Source: Pullilachnospira sp963929535 (lineage in GTDB: Bacteria; Bacillota; Clostridia; Lachnospirales; Lachnospiraceae). From it: a DNA stretch of 64,000 bases. Positions within the stretch are counted from its first letter, which is position 1. Each line of letters starts with the position of its first letter. The DNA is taken from assembly GCA_963929535.1 (NCBI GenBank), contig CAWVIZ010000014.1:186001-250000 (forward strand). The letters run 5' to 3'. The notes below the pieces were generated by a model. That model did not search any database. It worked only from the letters and a program-made list of their open reading frames with translations, and was not told the DNA's origin. The position numbers and the translations under genes are program-made. This document shows, piece after piece, positions 1-8,939 of this stretch.

Positions 1-587
1 CAGGCAATGCTTCCCTGGACCGTAACTTTTTCCGGATAAAGAGGAGCGGAGGGATCGAAATTCTGGATCAGCGTGGCGCCCACCTCCTGGGCCGCCTGGA
101 TCATGTGATCATAAACATAGAGGTTATCCCACAGATTTCCGCTTACATAGGAATCCTTGTATTCCTGGATGTAGACCCGTTTGGGATGAAAGGTGCGGAT
201 GACCTCATCCGCAGAACCGATATGGTCGCTGTGGGGATGAGTTCCGATATAAAATTCAAAGTTTTCTGTGGTGACCCCTACGGACCGCATATAGGAAATA
301 ACCCGGTCTTCATATCCCTGACCGATGATAACCCCCGACCGAAGCGGATACCTGGGATCACTTCCGTCCGGATAGTCGTTATCCTCACCGGAGTCCACCA
401 TACCGAACTGTCCGTTGCATTCCAGCAGGATGGCTTCTGTATTGCCCGGAAGCGTCAGATAGTGGATCCTGGCAGAAGACTGAGCCGCTTCCGCAGTGCC
501 GCCGGAAGAAGCCGGAAACACCTGACAGGAAAAACACAGGGCCATGAGGACCAGAAAACACAGGGCTTTCTTCAGAACATCTTTCAT
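1..587 (-). CDS. Secreted metallo-beta-lactamase-fold hydrolase (3' part beyond window)
   Basis: The first 195 residues are visible; the C-terminus lies beyond base 1. A signal peptide (basic MKDVLKK, then a hydrophobic stretch to about residue 27) sends the protein out of the cell. The metal-binding motif THPHSDHIG at residues 116-124 (H117, H119, D121, H122) is the HxHxDH signature of the metallo-beta-lactamase fold, as in secreted ComEC-like hydrolases and phosphodiesterases. The substrate cannot be read from the sequence. The ATG at 587 is preceded by AAAGGA and by an extended -10 promoter at 619-646. It is transcribed away from the LicD operon. Confident in fold and export, not in reaction. 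Confidence 0.8.
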   Translation of the reverse strand, partial: MKDVLKKALCFLVLMALCFSCQVFPASSGGTAEAAQSSARIHYLTLPGNTEAILLECNGQFGMVDSGEDNDYPDGSDPRYPLRSGVIIGQGYEDRVISYMRSVGVTTENFEFYIGTHPHSDHIGSADEVIRTFHPKRVYIQEYKDSYVSGNLWDNLYVYDHMIQAAQEVGATLIQNFDPSAPLYPEKVTVQGSIA

Positions 588-618
588 AGAAGGTTTCCTT
601 TCTTAAGATGATAAGAAA

Positions 619-646
619 ATTATAGCAGGAATCGGAGATAAATCAA
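619..646 (-). promoter_or_regulatory. Promoter of the metallo-hydrolase gene
   Basis: On the minus strand TTGATT (646-641) and TATAAT (624-619) are separated by 16 bp. TGC directly before the -10 box makes it an extended -10. The predicted start lies about 25 bases before the ATG at 587. Confidence 0.7.
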
Positions 647-705
647 TACAGGCAGCAGTATTTGGCAGAAATTTGCACGGCAGCCGGGCCGTCAGCAAAA
701 GGAGT

Positions 706-737
706 GTGACAGTGAAGCCGGAGGGCTGAACTGTTAC
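706..737. repeat. Solo 32-bp end of the 143-bp repeat family
   Basis: This is an isolated copy of one terminal segment of the 143-bp element, in inverted orientation to the adjacent end of the full copy at 755. The segment is itself palindromic (GTGACAGT ... ACTGTTAC type ends with an inner GCC/GGC). With bases 755-786 it can form a stem of about 32 bp with a 17-base loop. Confidence 0.7.
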
Positions 738-754
738 GGGCGGCCGGTCAGAGG

Positions 755-897
755 GTAACAGTTCAGCCTTCCGGCTTCACTGTTACAAATGCATGCACAC
801 AGGCTGCGCGAAACGCAGCCTGGCGCCCGCAGGTCTCGGGATCCCGCTGCAAATGCAGCGGGACACCTCGCGGGACAGTTGAAGGCTGAACTGTAAC
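755..897. mobile_element. MITE-like 143-bp element, copy A
   Basis: Terminal inverted repeats are GTAACAGTTCAGCCTTC at the left and its complement at the right (GAAGGCTGAACTGTAAC). An 8-bp direct repeat GTCAGAGG flanks it at 747-754 and 898-905, the mark of transposition. Inside are two hairpins: GGCTGCG/CGCAGCC with a 5-base loop and CCCGCTG/CAGCGGG. It has no coding capacity. It sits between the divergent promoters of the metallo-hydrolase and LicD operons. Other copies: 24712, 41038, 43670, 50802. Confidence 0.85.
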
Positions 898-917
898 GTC
901 AGAGGTACTATTTAGGC

Positions 918-946
918 TTGCCCTGAATGTTAAAAAATGATATAGT
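918..946 (+). promoter_or_regulatory. Promoter of the licD glycan operon
   Basis: TTGCCC (918-923) and TATAGT (941-946) are spaced by 17 bp. They lie 13 bp after the right target duplication of repeat copy A and upstream of the first licD start at 983. No other good promoter lies between here and 8272. Confidence 0.65.
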
Positions 947-982
947 AGGTTACGATACCATTGGCACATCTGAGGAGGAATT

Positions 983-1840
983 ATGGGATATAAGCAGTAT
1001 GAACCGGAGACTCTGAAGAAAATTCAGAGAAAAGAGCTGGAGATTATTAAGGAATTTTCCAGGATTTGCGAGAAATATGAGATCCCTTATTTTGCGGTAT
1101 TTGGCACTGCTATCGGCGCCATCCGGCATCATGGATTTATCCCATGGGATGACGATGTGGATTTCGGAATGCTGAGAGAGGATTATGAACGTTTTCTGGT
1201 AGCTGCGGACAAAGAGTTCGGAGACCGTTATGGTATGGCGGGACCGGACTGCCCCCAGAAATTTTATAATTTCGTAAGCAAGATGTATAAAAAAGGAACC
1301 CGGTTTGCTACCATTTATGATCATGGAAACTGGGACATGGGAATCAACATCGATATTTTTGTTTTTGACTACATGCCCAGGAATCCTGGGAAGTTCCGGC
1401 GTCAAAAGAGAAAAGCCCTGCTTCTCAGAAGTCTTTACATGATCAAGAATGTTAATTTTTATCAAAGCTACGTTTTTGGAGAAGGAAAAACCTTGCAGAG
1501 ACTGCTGTGCGGCGGCCTCCATTATGTTATGAAAGTTTTTTCACCCGGAAATGAATGGTTCTGCCGGGCATGGAAAAAGAACGCAGTGAAGTACTACAGA
1601 AAATCGGAGACGGTCACCCAGTTTAATGACACGGGCATCTGGGAGAGCAGGATCCGTCTGGAGGATCTGTTCCCTCTGAAAAGGGTACCCTTTGAAGATA
1701 CGTATATCACCGTTCCCAAAGAGTATGACAAGGTGCTCCGGGAGATGTACGGAGACTATATGCAGATACCGCCCAAAGAAAAACAGCAGAATCACTATCC
1801 GTATATCCTGGATCTGGGAGAAGGAGAGGAGAAGGAATGA
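983..1840 (+). CDS. licD: LicD family phosphotransferase 1
   Basis: A 285-residue LicD-family protein. The family belongs to the nucleotidyltransferase fold and moves a phospho-alcohol, classically phosphocholine from CDP-choline, onto sugars of teichoic acid or other surface glycans. The signature runs from G41 through GAIRHHGFIPWDDDVD (to D60); the acidic DDDxD cluster D56-D60 binds metal. There is no signal or membrane segment, so it acts in the cytoplasm on the growing glycan. The ATG at 983 follows GAGGAGG. It overlaps the second licD by ATGA. The actual phospho-group (choline, ethanolamine, glycerol or sugar phosphate) is not certain from sequence. Confidence 0.85.
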   Translation: MGYKQYEPETLKKIQRKELEIIKEFSRICEKYEIPYFAVFGTAIGAIRHHGFIPWDDDVDFGMLREDYERFLVAADKEFGDRYGMAGPDCPQKFYNFVSKMYKKGTRFATIYDHGNWDMGINIDIFVFDYMPRNPGKFRRQKRKALLLRSLYMIKNVNFYQSYVFGEGKTLQRLLCGGLHYVMKVFSPGNEWFCRAWKKNAVKYYRKSETVTQFNDTGIWESRIRLEDLFPLKRVPFEDTYITVPKEYDKVLREMYGDYMQIPPKEKQQNHYPYILDLGEGEEKE

Positions 1841-2694
1841 AGGGACAGTTCAAAGAGTATGAACCGGAGGTCCTGAAAAGACTTCAGCGTGTTCAGACAG
1901 AGATACTGGCGGAATTTATCCGTATCTGTGAAAAATATGATCTGGAATATATCATGCTGGGAGGCACCGGCATCGGTGTGGTGCGGCATCAGGGGTTTAT
2001 TCCCTGGGACGACGATATTGATGTGGCGATGCCAAGGAAGGACTATGACAGGTTCCTGAAGGTTGTGGACGGGGAATGCGGGGACAGGTACCGCATCCTG
2101 ACGCCTCTCAGGGACAGGAGATACGCCTGTAATGTAACGCACTTTCAGAAAAAAGGAACCCGTTTTGTGCCCTGGCATGCGCGGAATATGAAATGTGAGC
2201 TGTGCATTGATATTGATATTTTTCCGCTGGACAATATGCCGGCAGATAAGAAGCTGCGAAACAGACAGCTGAGGAGAACCTGGTTTCTGAACAAGCTGAT
2301 TTTCCTGTGCGGATGCGGGGAACCGATCATTCCGCTGACCGGATGGAAAAAGCAGCTTGCTGCCGTTATCTGCCGTTGCGCTCATTTTGGACTGAAGCTT
2401 TTCCATGTATCACCCAGGTTCCTGTATAAGCTGCTGGTCCGGGAGGAAACAAGATACGATAAAGAGGATACGGAGTATATGAATGCTTTTGAAGTGACCA
2501 TGTCAGATAAGGCGTATATATCCAGAAAAGAGCTGTATCCTTTAAGGAAAATGCCCTTTGAGAATCTTATGGTATCCATGCCCAATAAGTATGACACATA
2601 TCTGAAAAGGCTGTTCGGTGATTATATGACGCTTCCTCCGGAGGATAAAAGAGTGAATCACTGTCCGGTGGTACTGGAGTTTGGAGAGGAGTAA
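1837..2694 (+). CDS. licD: LicD family phosphotransferase 2
   Basis: Also 285 residues and clearly a paralogue of the preceding gene, with which it overlaps by four bases (ATGA), so translation is probably coupled. The family motif is GIGVVRHQGFIPWDDDID (residues 45-62) with acidic residues D58-D62. The proteins share length, start (KEYEPE / KQYEPE) and end layout but differ widely in the central acceptor-recognition part. Two enzymes in tandem suggest two positions or two acceptor sugars in the same repeat unit, as seen with pneumococcal LicD1 and LicD2. That last point is analogy. Confidence 0.85.
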   Translation: MKGQFKEYEPEVLKRLQRVQTEILAEFIRICEKYDLEYIMLGGTGIGVVRHQGFIPWDDDIDVAMPRKDYDRFLKVVDGECGDRYRILTPLRDRRYACNVTHFQKKGTRFVPWHARNMKCELCIDIDIFPLDNMPADKKLRNRQLRRTWFLNKLIFLCGCGEPIIPLTGWKKQLAAVICRCAHFGLKLFHVSPRFLYKLLVREETRYDKEDTEYMNAFEVTMSDKAYISRKELYPLRKMPFENLMVSMPNKYDTYLKRLFGDYMTLPPEDKRVNHCPVVLEFGEE

Positions 2695-2700
2695 AGATCA

Positions 2701-3963
2701 ATGAAAGTATCCGCAAAGGTGGACAGAAAAACGATATATTTCTGGAATATGGCCGGAAGTCTTACGTATTCCATATCCTCTGTGATACTTTTGATGGTGG
2801 TATCCCGTCTGACATCCGCCAGAGACGCGGATACTTTCAGCATTGCCTACTCCATTGGCCAGCTGCTGTCAACGATTGGTTTTTTTCAGGTACGGAATTA
2901 TCAGGCTACAGACATTCAGGAAAAGTACAGTTTCCAGGATTATCTGGCATTCAGGATCCTGACCAATGTGGTCATGATCTTTTCCATAGCGGTTTACTGT
3001 GCCGCGAAGGGATATACAGGGGAAAAACTGCTGGTGGTGTGGATCCTGTGCCTTTATAAGGGCGCGGAAAGCTTTGCCGACCTGGCCCAGGGAATGTTTC
3101 AGCAAAAGGAACGGCTGGACCTGGCAGGAAGATCCATTGTCTACCGGATGGTAATATCCATGGCTTTGTTCCTCACCACACTGGCGGTTACCCATAACCT
3201 TGTGACAGGCTGTGTGGTCCTGCTGGTATCGGCTGTGCTGTGCATGCTGGCATTTGATTGGAACTGGCTTCGGGATTTTACCTCTGTAAGGCTGAATGGG
3301 GCCGATCTGCCCCGGTATAAAAAAAAGATCTGCCGCCTGTTCTGGACATGCCTGCCGCTGTTCATCAACGGATTCCTGATCATGTACATCTATAACGCTC
3401 CGAAAACGGCTATAGATGATGCCATTACTGCCGGATTACTGGCAGATGGAAGTCAGAGGGATTTTAATATCCTGTTTATGCCCTCCTCTGTGCTGAACCT
3501 GTTTATGATCTTCCTGCGGCCCCTGATCACCAGCATGGCGATCTGCTGGAACGGGGGAGACAGGCAGCGTTTTTACAGGATCATATGGATCATGATCTCC
3601 GGGATGGCGGTCTTTTTGGCGCTGATCCTGGCGGGAGGGTATTTGCTGGGGATCCCGGTATTGGGATTTGTATTTGGAAACGACTTGTCCGGGTACAGAA
3701 AGGAGCTTATGCTGCTTCTTCTGGCAGGGGGAATGAGTTCCTTTGCCACGGTGTTTGATAATATCATCACCGTTATACGAAAGCAGCACTGGCTGGTGGC
3801 ATCCTATATAGCTTCGGCAGTGATCGCTCTGACAGGAGCGGATATGCTGATTGAAAAAAACGGTCTTATGGGAGCGTCGCAGATCTTTCTGCTTTGCATG
3901 ACTGTTCTGCTGGCCGGAAATCTGATCATCGTGATCGCGGGAGTGAAGAAGAGGAGAGCTTAG
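2701..3963 (+). CDS. Polysaccharide flippase-like membrane protein (Wzx/MATE-type)
   Basis: A 420-residue polytopic membrane protein with about 12 hydrophobic segments and a short basic N-terminus. Overall pattern and neighbours (LicD genes before, glycosyltransferases after) fit the oligosaccharide flippases of the MOP superfamily, which turn lipid-linked repeat units to the outer face. It starts 6 bp after licD2 and is followed 9 bp later by a glycosyltransferase. The N-terminal part (residues 10-60, SLTYSISSVILLMVVSRLT) is typical of Wzx. The locus also encodes an ABC exporter, so two export routes occur in one cluster. Confidence 0.75.
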   Translation: MKVSAKVDRKTIYFWNMAGSLTYSISSVILLMVVSRLTSARDADTFSIAYSIGQLLSTIGFFQVRNYQATDIQEKYSFQDYLAFRILTNVVMIFSIAVYCAAKGYTGEKLLVVWILCLYKGAESFADLAQGMFQQKERLDLAGRSIVYRMVISMALFLTTLAVTHNLVTGCVVLLVSAVLCMLAFDWNWLRDFTSVRLNGADLPRYKKKICRLFWTCLPLFINGFLIMYIYNAPKTAIDDAITAGLLADGSQRDFNILFMPSSVLNLFMIFLRPLITSMAICWNGGDRQRFYRIIWIMISGMAVFLALILAGGYLLGIPVLGFVFGNDLSGYRKELMLLLLAGGMSSFATVFDNIITVIRKQHWLVASYIASAVIALTGADMLIEKNGLMGASQIFLLCMTVLLAGNLIIVIAGVKKRRA

Positions 3964-3972
3964 GAAAGAGAT

Positions 3973-5106
3973 ATGAAAAGAATCTGCATTTTTTCCGCCC
4001 AGTATTTTCCTCATCTGGGGGGAGTGGAAAATTACACGTATCATCTGGCAAAATATCTTCTCCAAAAGGGAGAAAAAGTTGTTATCGTGACGTCAAATGT
4101 CCAGAGGCTTCCTGCCTATGAGCAGATTGAAGGGGCGGAGGTGTACCGGCTTCCGTGTATAAATCTGCTGGACGGAAGGTACCCGGTGCTGAAATTCAAC
4201 AGAGAATTTTTCAGGATCCATCATCGTCTGATGCGTTCTCACTTCGATCTGGTACTGGTGAATACAAGGTTTTATCTTCATTCGGTTTACGGAGCTGTTT
4301 TTGCCAGAAAACAGAAAACAAAGTGTGTGATGATCGATCACGGAACAAGCCATCTGTCCGTACACAATCCTTTCTGGGATACCGTGGGAGGATGGGTGGA
4401 GCACCTGATCACAAAGGTGGATCAGATCTTCTGCCGGGATTTTTATGGAGTATCCCAGGCCAGTACCCAGTGGCTCCGTCATTTTCATATAAAAGCCAAG
4501 GGAGTACTGTATAATGCGGTGGATCTGGAGAAAATAGAGGCTGTAAAGAAATCCCCGCTGCGGGATTTCCGGAAAGAGTATGAAATCCCCGCCGACGGGA
4601 TCGTAATATCCTTTACCGGAAGACTGCTGAAGGAAAAGGGGATCTGGCAGCTGATAGACGCCGTAAAGAATATCCGGAAAGTCCGGAAGGATGTATATCT
4701 GCTGATCGCGGGAGAAGGCGATGAGGAGGCGGAAATACGGGAGAAAAGAGATGAGGGGATCTTTCTGCTGGGCCGTCTGCCATTTGAAGAGGTTATCGGT
4801 CTGCTGATGCAGTCAGATCTTTTTTGTCTGCCTTCTGATTCAGAGGGATTTTCCACTTCAGTGCTGGAGGCGGCGGCCTGCCGCTGTTTTGTGATCACCA
4901 CGGAGAACGGGGGATCTAAGGAACTGATCAGCGGAAGTCGTTATGGAAAGCTGATCCCCGACAACAGGCGGGAAACTGTGGAAAAGGCGCTGATGGAAAA
5001 TCTGGATAACCGGGAGTACAGAGAGCGGGCCGCAAAAAACGCGTATCAGAAGCTGGCCCGGAATTTCACATGGGATATTGTGTCAGAAAAAGTGAGAAAT
5101 CTTTAG
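3973..5106 (+). CDS. Glycosyltransferase, GT4 family
   Basis: 377 residues with the GT-B layout. The N-terminal domain opens with a glycine-rich GGVENYTYHLAKYLLQKG (about residues 15-32) for acceptor binding. The C-terminal domain contains SFTGRLLKEKG (about 213-223) and the nucleotide-sugar loop LPSDSEGFSTSVLEAAAC, whose E-x7-E pattern is the retaining GT4 signature. It is cytoplasmic or membrane-associated and adds one sugar to the lipid-linked repeat unit. Donor and linkage cannot be read. It is co-transcribed with the flippase gene (9-bp gap). Confidence 0.85.
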   Translation: MKRICIFSAQYFPHLGGVENYTYHLAKYLLQKGEKVVIVTSNVQRLPAYEQIEGAEVYRLPCINLLDGRYPVLKFNREFFRIHHRLMRSHFDLVLVNTRFYLHSVYGAVFARKQKTKCVMIDHGTSHLSVHNPFWDTVGGWVEHLITKVDQIFCRDFYGVSQASTQWLRHFHIKAKGVLYNAVDLEKIEAVKKSPLRDFRKEYEIPADGIVISFTGRLLKEKGIWQLIDAVKNIRKVRKDVYLLIAGEGDEEAEIREKRDEGIFLLGRLPFEEVIGLLMQSDLFCLPSDSEGFSTSVLEAAACRCFVITTENGGSKELISGSRYGKLIPDNRRETVEKALMENLDNREYRERAAKNAYQKLARNFTWDIVSEKVRNL

Positions 5107-5131
5107 ACGGAAGAGAAAAGGAACAACTCGT

Positions 5132-5821
5132 ATGAAGAAACTGATCATCATACCGGCATACAATGAAAGCGCAAGCATAGAAGGAACCGTACGGGCCATT
5201 GAGAAAAACGCACCTGATTTCGATTATGTTGTCATTAATGACTGTTCAACAGACAACACGCTGGAAATATGCCGGAGAGAAGGATTTAATGTGGTAAGCC
5301 TTTCCCATAACCTGGGAATCGGCGGCGCGGTTCAGACGGGATATATGTATGGATATCGAAACGGATATGACATGGCGGTCCAGATTGACGGAGACGGACA
5401 GCATGATCCTGTCTTTTTGAGGCAGATGGCGAAGCTTATGGAGGCGGAGAACCTGGATATGGTCATCGGATCCCGTTTTATCGAAAAGAAGGGATTTCAG
5501 TCCTCGGGGCTCAGGCGATTGGGAATCCATTATTTTACCATCCTGATCCAGATGCTGACAGGCGTTCGGATCACGGACCCCACTTCGGGGCTGCGGATGA
5601 TCAACAGAGATGTCATGAAGTTTTTCGCTGAGAATTATCCCAAGGATTACCCGGAGCCGGAAACGGTGGTGGCCATTTTGTGCAGAGGGAAAAGAGTAAA
5701 GGAGCTTCCGGTGGTCATGCATGAACGGACCGGCGGAGTTTCATCCATTTCACCTAAAAAATCTGTCTACTATATGATCAAAGTTACATTGGCGATCCTG
5801 GTAGAGAGGATCCGAAGATAA
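5132..5821 (+). CDS. Glycosyltransferase, GT2 family (DPM1/polyprenyl-phosphate type)
   Basis: 229 residues forming one GT-A domain: IIPAYNES near the start, VINDCSTDNT for nucleotide binding, and QIDGDGQHDP (about residues 87-96) as the metal-binding DxD region. Length and the DGDGQHDP motif match dolichyl/undecaprenyl-phosphate glycosyltransferases, which load a sugar onto a polyprenyl phosphate. There are no C-terminal membrane segments. The next gene is a small DUF2304 membrane protein, a frequent partner of such GT2 enzymes. AAAGGA precedes the ATG. Confidence 0.85.
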   Translation: MKKLIIIPAYNESASIEGTVRAIEKNAPDFDYVVINDCSTDNTLEICRREGFNVVSLSHNLGIGGAVQTGYMYGYRNGYDMAVQIDGDGQHDPVFLRQMAKLMEAENLDMVIGSRFIEKKGFQSSGLRRLGIHYFTILIQMLTGVRITDPTSGLRMINRDVMKFFAENYPKDYPEPETVVAILCRGKRVKELPVVMHERTGGVSSISPKKSVYYMIKVTLAILVERIRR

Positions 5822-5832
5822 AGGGGAAAACA

Positions 5833-6192
5833 ATGAATATAAAAACACAGGTCACAGTCATCATCGTTGTGCTTCTGGCAATGGTATACATGATAAATAT
5901 GATCAGAAAAAACCGGCTGGAGATCAAATATGCTCTTCTGTGGTTCGTTTTGGGAATTGGTGTGATCATTTTCACCTGTTTTCCCATGCTGACCACGTTT
6001 GCGGCAAAGTTTCTGGGGATCGGCCAGCCGGTGAACCTGATCTTTTTTGCCGGTTTCTGTTTCGCGCTTCTGATCATTTATTCTCTTTCGCTGGCGATAT
6101 CCAGATTATCTGTGAGAGTAAAAAAGCTGACCCAGGAACTGGCGCTGCTTCAGAAAAAGCTGGAGGATATAGAAGAAGGAGAACGGGAATGA
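5833..6192 (+). CDS. DUF2304 small membrane protein
   Basis: 119 residues with three hydrophobic segments (about 5-22, 33-55, 65-88) and a charged C-terminal helix ending KLEDIEEGERE. The topology and RKNRLEIKYALLWF match DUF2304, small membrane proteins found beside polyprenyl-phosphate GT2 genes. The role is unproven; a membrane anchor for the GT2 is plausible. The stop overlaps the next start (ATGA at 6189). This is the last gene with the GC content of the left part; the next gene turns AT-rich. Confidence 0.75.
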   Translation: MNIKTQVTVIIVVLLAMVYMINMIRKNRLEIKYALLWFVLGIGVIIFTCFPMLTTFAAKFLGIGQPVNLIFFAGFCFALLIIYSLSLAISRLSVRVKKLTQELALLQKKLEDIEEGERE

Positions 6193-8201
6193 AGAAGAGA
6201 CTGGCGATTTTAGAAAAAAAGCTGAATAATATTGGTATAAATCATAAAAAGGTAATTGGTTGTGTGGTGGCGCTGATTTGTATGATGGCCATATTATTTC
6301 TTTTTTATTATTATAGAGTAAAACCGGCTAGCGAGACAGAAAGTGCTTATCAGCCAGATTTTAGTCAAGACGTTCAGGAGGCTAGTCCGCTATTATTGAA
6401 GAATAATGTGCTGGAGCAGACCTATGTAGGAACGAGAAATGAAATTTCTGGATTCGGAGTGATTTTTGGCACCTATGGCAGAATAAATGACTGCTATATT
6501 TATGTGGATTTCTTGGAAGATGGGAAATTACTTCAGCATTATAAAGTAGATGCTTCAAAATTGCAGGACTGTGCTATGCAGAAGTTCCAGTTGAAAAATA
6601 AGATTGATGATGGTAAAGGGAAATTATATTGTATCAGAATTTCGTCTGATGCGGAAACAGAAGATAATGCGATTTCTGTAATTACTACGACAAATGATTT
6701 TTATGATGGCGGACGTTCTTACTGGAATGGAGAAGAAAATTTAAAAGATATTTATTTTGAAATTAGCGGAACTAGCGAGTTTTTGAAGATACTATATTGG
6801 GTGTTTGCGTTTATTATGTTGATAGGAACTGTCACACTAGGTCTGCTTCAGATTTTCGAGAAAAAGGTAAAAGCAGAGCATATTTTTCTTGTTTTAGGAA
6901 TTACAATGGGAGTTTTTTTTACGATGTTCTTTCCTCCGTATTCCGCACCCGATGAACAGAAACATATAGCTACTGCTTATGCTAATGCTGGGAAACTTTT
7001 GGGTTGGGATACAATAGATGAAGATGGCAATGTTTATGTCAGAAAGACTGATGCAGATGTAACTTTCAGAAAAAATGTATCAAAGTTCACATATAATTGT
7101 CTTTATGACGATTTGCACAGGCCGATAGAGAAAGATTCTGTAAAATATAATTACACATCTTTGGGTGTTCCGATAACATCTCATTTTCCTCAGACATTGG
7201 GGGTTGCACTAGGGTGGATTGTCGGATTAAATGGAGTATGCACATTATATCTTGGAAAAATATTTGCTTTAATTTTCTATCTGATTATGGTGTACTTTGC
7301 AATTCGTTTTATGCCATGGGGAAAGATGGTGATGACTGTAATAGCGCTTTTGCCTATATCCCTTGAACTTGCCGGATCATTTTCCTATGATTCAGTGCTT
7401 AATGCATTGAGTTTTTTCTTTATTGGATATGTGATGCATCTGATTTATGAAAAAAAATCGGTAAATTGGAAAAACATTTTATGTTTAATGATTATTTCCG
7501 CTGTAATGGCGCCAAGTAAGGTTATTTACGTTTTATTGTGCGGAATGGTATTTCTTATTCCAAAAGAAAAATATAGAAATAAAAAAATATATTGGATCAG
7601 TTCGGCAATTGTACCAGCGGCTGGGTTGATGATAATTGCAGGAAGCAGACTGGGGCATTTGGCAAAGGTGTTCTTAAGTTCTCATGCAGTAAGCGGTGCA
7701 GATGCTGAGGCGGCAGGATACTCACTCGCATCTATTATTAATAATCCAGTGCATAGTCTGGGAATTGTATTTAATACGTATTTTAAGCAAGGTTCATATT
7801 ATCTCCAAACTTTAATGGGGGGATCGCTAGGATGGCTTCAGGTGGAGTTATCCTGGGTTGTGATAACCGGATTTGTGCTGATATTGGGATTATCCTTGTT
7901 GACAATAGAAGAAGATAATTTTTACTTTTCTGTTCGAGATAAAATTTATATTGGGGCATTATGTTGTATGATGCTCGGAGGGATTTTTCTTAGTATGTGG
8001 TTGGATTTTACACCGACTACGGTAGATTATATCGCCGGAGTACAGGGACGATATGTCCTGCCATTTTTTCCTCTTTTGATTCTCATATTAAAGAACAGAG
8101 TAGTAGTTTTGAAAAGAAATATAGATAAGGGATTAGGGATTGGACTGTTTATTTTTTTATTCCTGTCTGCTCTGGATGTCTGGTCTTATATTCTCACATA
8201 A
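6189..8201 (+). CDS. DUF2142 membrane protein (probable GT-C type)
   Basis: 670 residues from the ATG that overlaps the DUF2304 stop. One N-terminal membrane segment (about 23-45), an extracytoplasmic beta-rich part to about residue 195, then about ten membrane segments. YSAPDEQKH, an acidic motif in the first outer loop after the core begins, marks the DUF2142 family, related to GT-C glycosyltransferases that use polyprenyl-phosphate sugars. Base composition drops sharply to AT-rich within its first codons, unlike the preceding gene, so this gene probably marks the left edge of a transferred segment. A second protein with the PDEQ motif is at 19812. Confidence 0.75.
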   Translation: MKKRLAILEKKLNNIGINHKKVIGCVVALICMMAILFLFYYYRVKPASETESAYQPDFSQDVQEASPLLLKNNVLEQTYVGTRNEISGFGVIFGTYGRINDCYIYVDFLEDGKLLQHYKVDASKLQDCAMQKFQLKNKIDDGKGKLYCIRISSDAETEDNAISVITTTNDFYDGGRSYWNGEENLKDIYFEISGTSEFLKILYWVFAFIMLIGTVTLGLLQIFEKKVKAEHIFLVLGITMGVFFTMFFPPYSAPDEQKHIATAYANAGKLLGWDTIDEDGNVYVRKTDADVTFRKNVSKFTYNCLYDDLHRPIEKDSVKYNYTSLGVPITSHFPQTLGVALGWIVGLNGVCTLYLGKIFALIFYLIMVYFAIRFMPWGKMVMTVIALLPISLELAGSFSYDSVLNALSFFFIGYVMHLIYEKKSVNWKNILCLMIISAVMAPSKVIYVLLCGMVFLIPKEKYRNKKIYWISSAIVPAAGLMIIAGSRLGHLAKVFLSSHAVSGADAEAAGYSLASIINNPVHSLGIVFNTYFKQGSYYLQTLMGGSLGWLQVELSWVVITGFVLILGLSLLTIEEDNFYFSVRDKIYIGALCCMMLGGIFLSMWLDFTPTTVDYIAGVQGRYVLPFFPLLILILKNRVVVLKRNIDKGLGIGLFIFLFLSALDVWSYILT

Positions 8202-8271
8202 AATAGATAGGTACGATAGGAAAAAGCAAGGATATTATAAACCTTTTGAGACTGATAAGTGAGTTCAGGTG

Positions 8272-8300
8272 TTGCTGCTTATGAATGATAATGCTATAAT
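8272..8300 (+). promoter_or_regulatory. Promoter of rfbC and the ABC-exporter genes
   Basis: TTGCTG (8272-8277), a 17-bp spacer, then TATAAT (8295-8300) preceded by TGC, which gives an extended -10. It lies in the 163-bp gap after the DUF2142 gene, about 65 bp before the rfbC ATG. The transferred cassette therefore has its own promoter. Confidence 0.75.
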
Positions 8301-8364
8301 GAATTATCAGTATTCTGTATACCAGTTATTAGGGAAAAAGAAACACTTATAGAAAGGAATTAAG

Positions 8365-8928
8365 ATGGGAAAAATCAAAGTAGAGACATGTGCAATTGAA
8401 GGGTTAAAAGTTATCACTCCAACTGTTTTTGAGGATGAAAGAGGGTATTTCATGGAAACGTATAATTATAATGATTATAAAGGTGCAGGTATTGCTCAGG
8501 AGTTTGTGCAGGATAATCAATCCAGTTCAAAAAAAGGGGTGTTGCGAGGACTACATTTTCAGATCAACTACCCGCAGGATAAGTTGGTTAGGGTAGTGAG
8601 CGGAGAAGTTTTCGATGTGGCCGTTGATCTGCGACGAGGCTCTGCAACCTATGGTCAGTGGTTTGGCGTAGTGTTGTCCGCAGAGAATAAAAAACAGTTT
8701 TTTATTCCGAAGAATTTTGCGCATGGCTTTATTGTGTTGTCGGATACTGCAGAGTTTGCCTATAAGTGTACAGATTTTTATCATCCCAATGATGAGGGGG
8801 GGATTTTCTGGGCTGATCCGGAGATTGGTATACAGTGGCCTATCCCGGAGGGAATGACAAAGGAAGATCTGATCATTTCTGAAAAGGATCAGAAGTGGGG
8901 TGGTATTTTAGAATACTCAAAATGCTAG
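8365..8928 (+). CDS. rfbC: dTDP-4-dehydrorhamnose 3,5-epimerase
   Basis: 187 residues, full length for RmlC. It epimerises C3 and C5 of dTDP-4-keto-6-deoxyglucose, the third step to dTDP-L-rhamnose. The catalytic base is H64 in RGLHFQ, and the tyrosines of FAYKCTDFY (133 and 139) form the rest of the active site; the cupin fold starts after FEDERGYF. The other rhamnose genes (rmlA, rmlB, rmlD) are not in this window, so the product either joins a pathway encoded elsewhere or makes a different 6-deoxysugar. AGAAAGGA precedes the ATG. Confidence 0.92.
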   Translation: MGKIKVETCAIEGLKVITPTVFEDERGYFMETYNYNDYKGAGIAQEFVQDNQSSSKKGVLRGLHFQINYPQDKLVRVVSGEVFDVAVDLRRGSATYGQWFGVVLSAENKKQFFIPKNFAHGFIVLSDTAEFAYKCTDFYHPNDEGGIFWADPEIGIQWPIPEGMTKEDLIISEKDQKWGGILEYSKC

Positions 8929-8939
8929 GGGATTGGAAA

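Noticed and set aside
755..897. Simple terminator or REP sequence instead of a mobile element
   Set aside because: Exact 8-bp flanking duplications at four loci and constant 143-bp length are not expected from terminators or REP sequences.
1541..2406. Long minus-strand frames opposite the licD genes
   Set aside because: They lack ribosome sites and family motifs and are shadows of the plus-strand genes.
5940..6188. Upstream extension of the DUF2142 gene
   Set aside because: It overlaps the DUF2304 gene in another frame; the ATGA overlap at 6189 gives a normal start.
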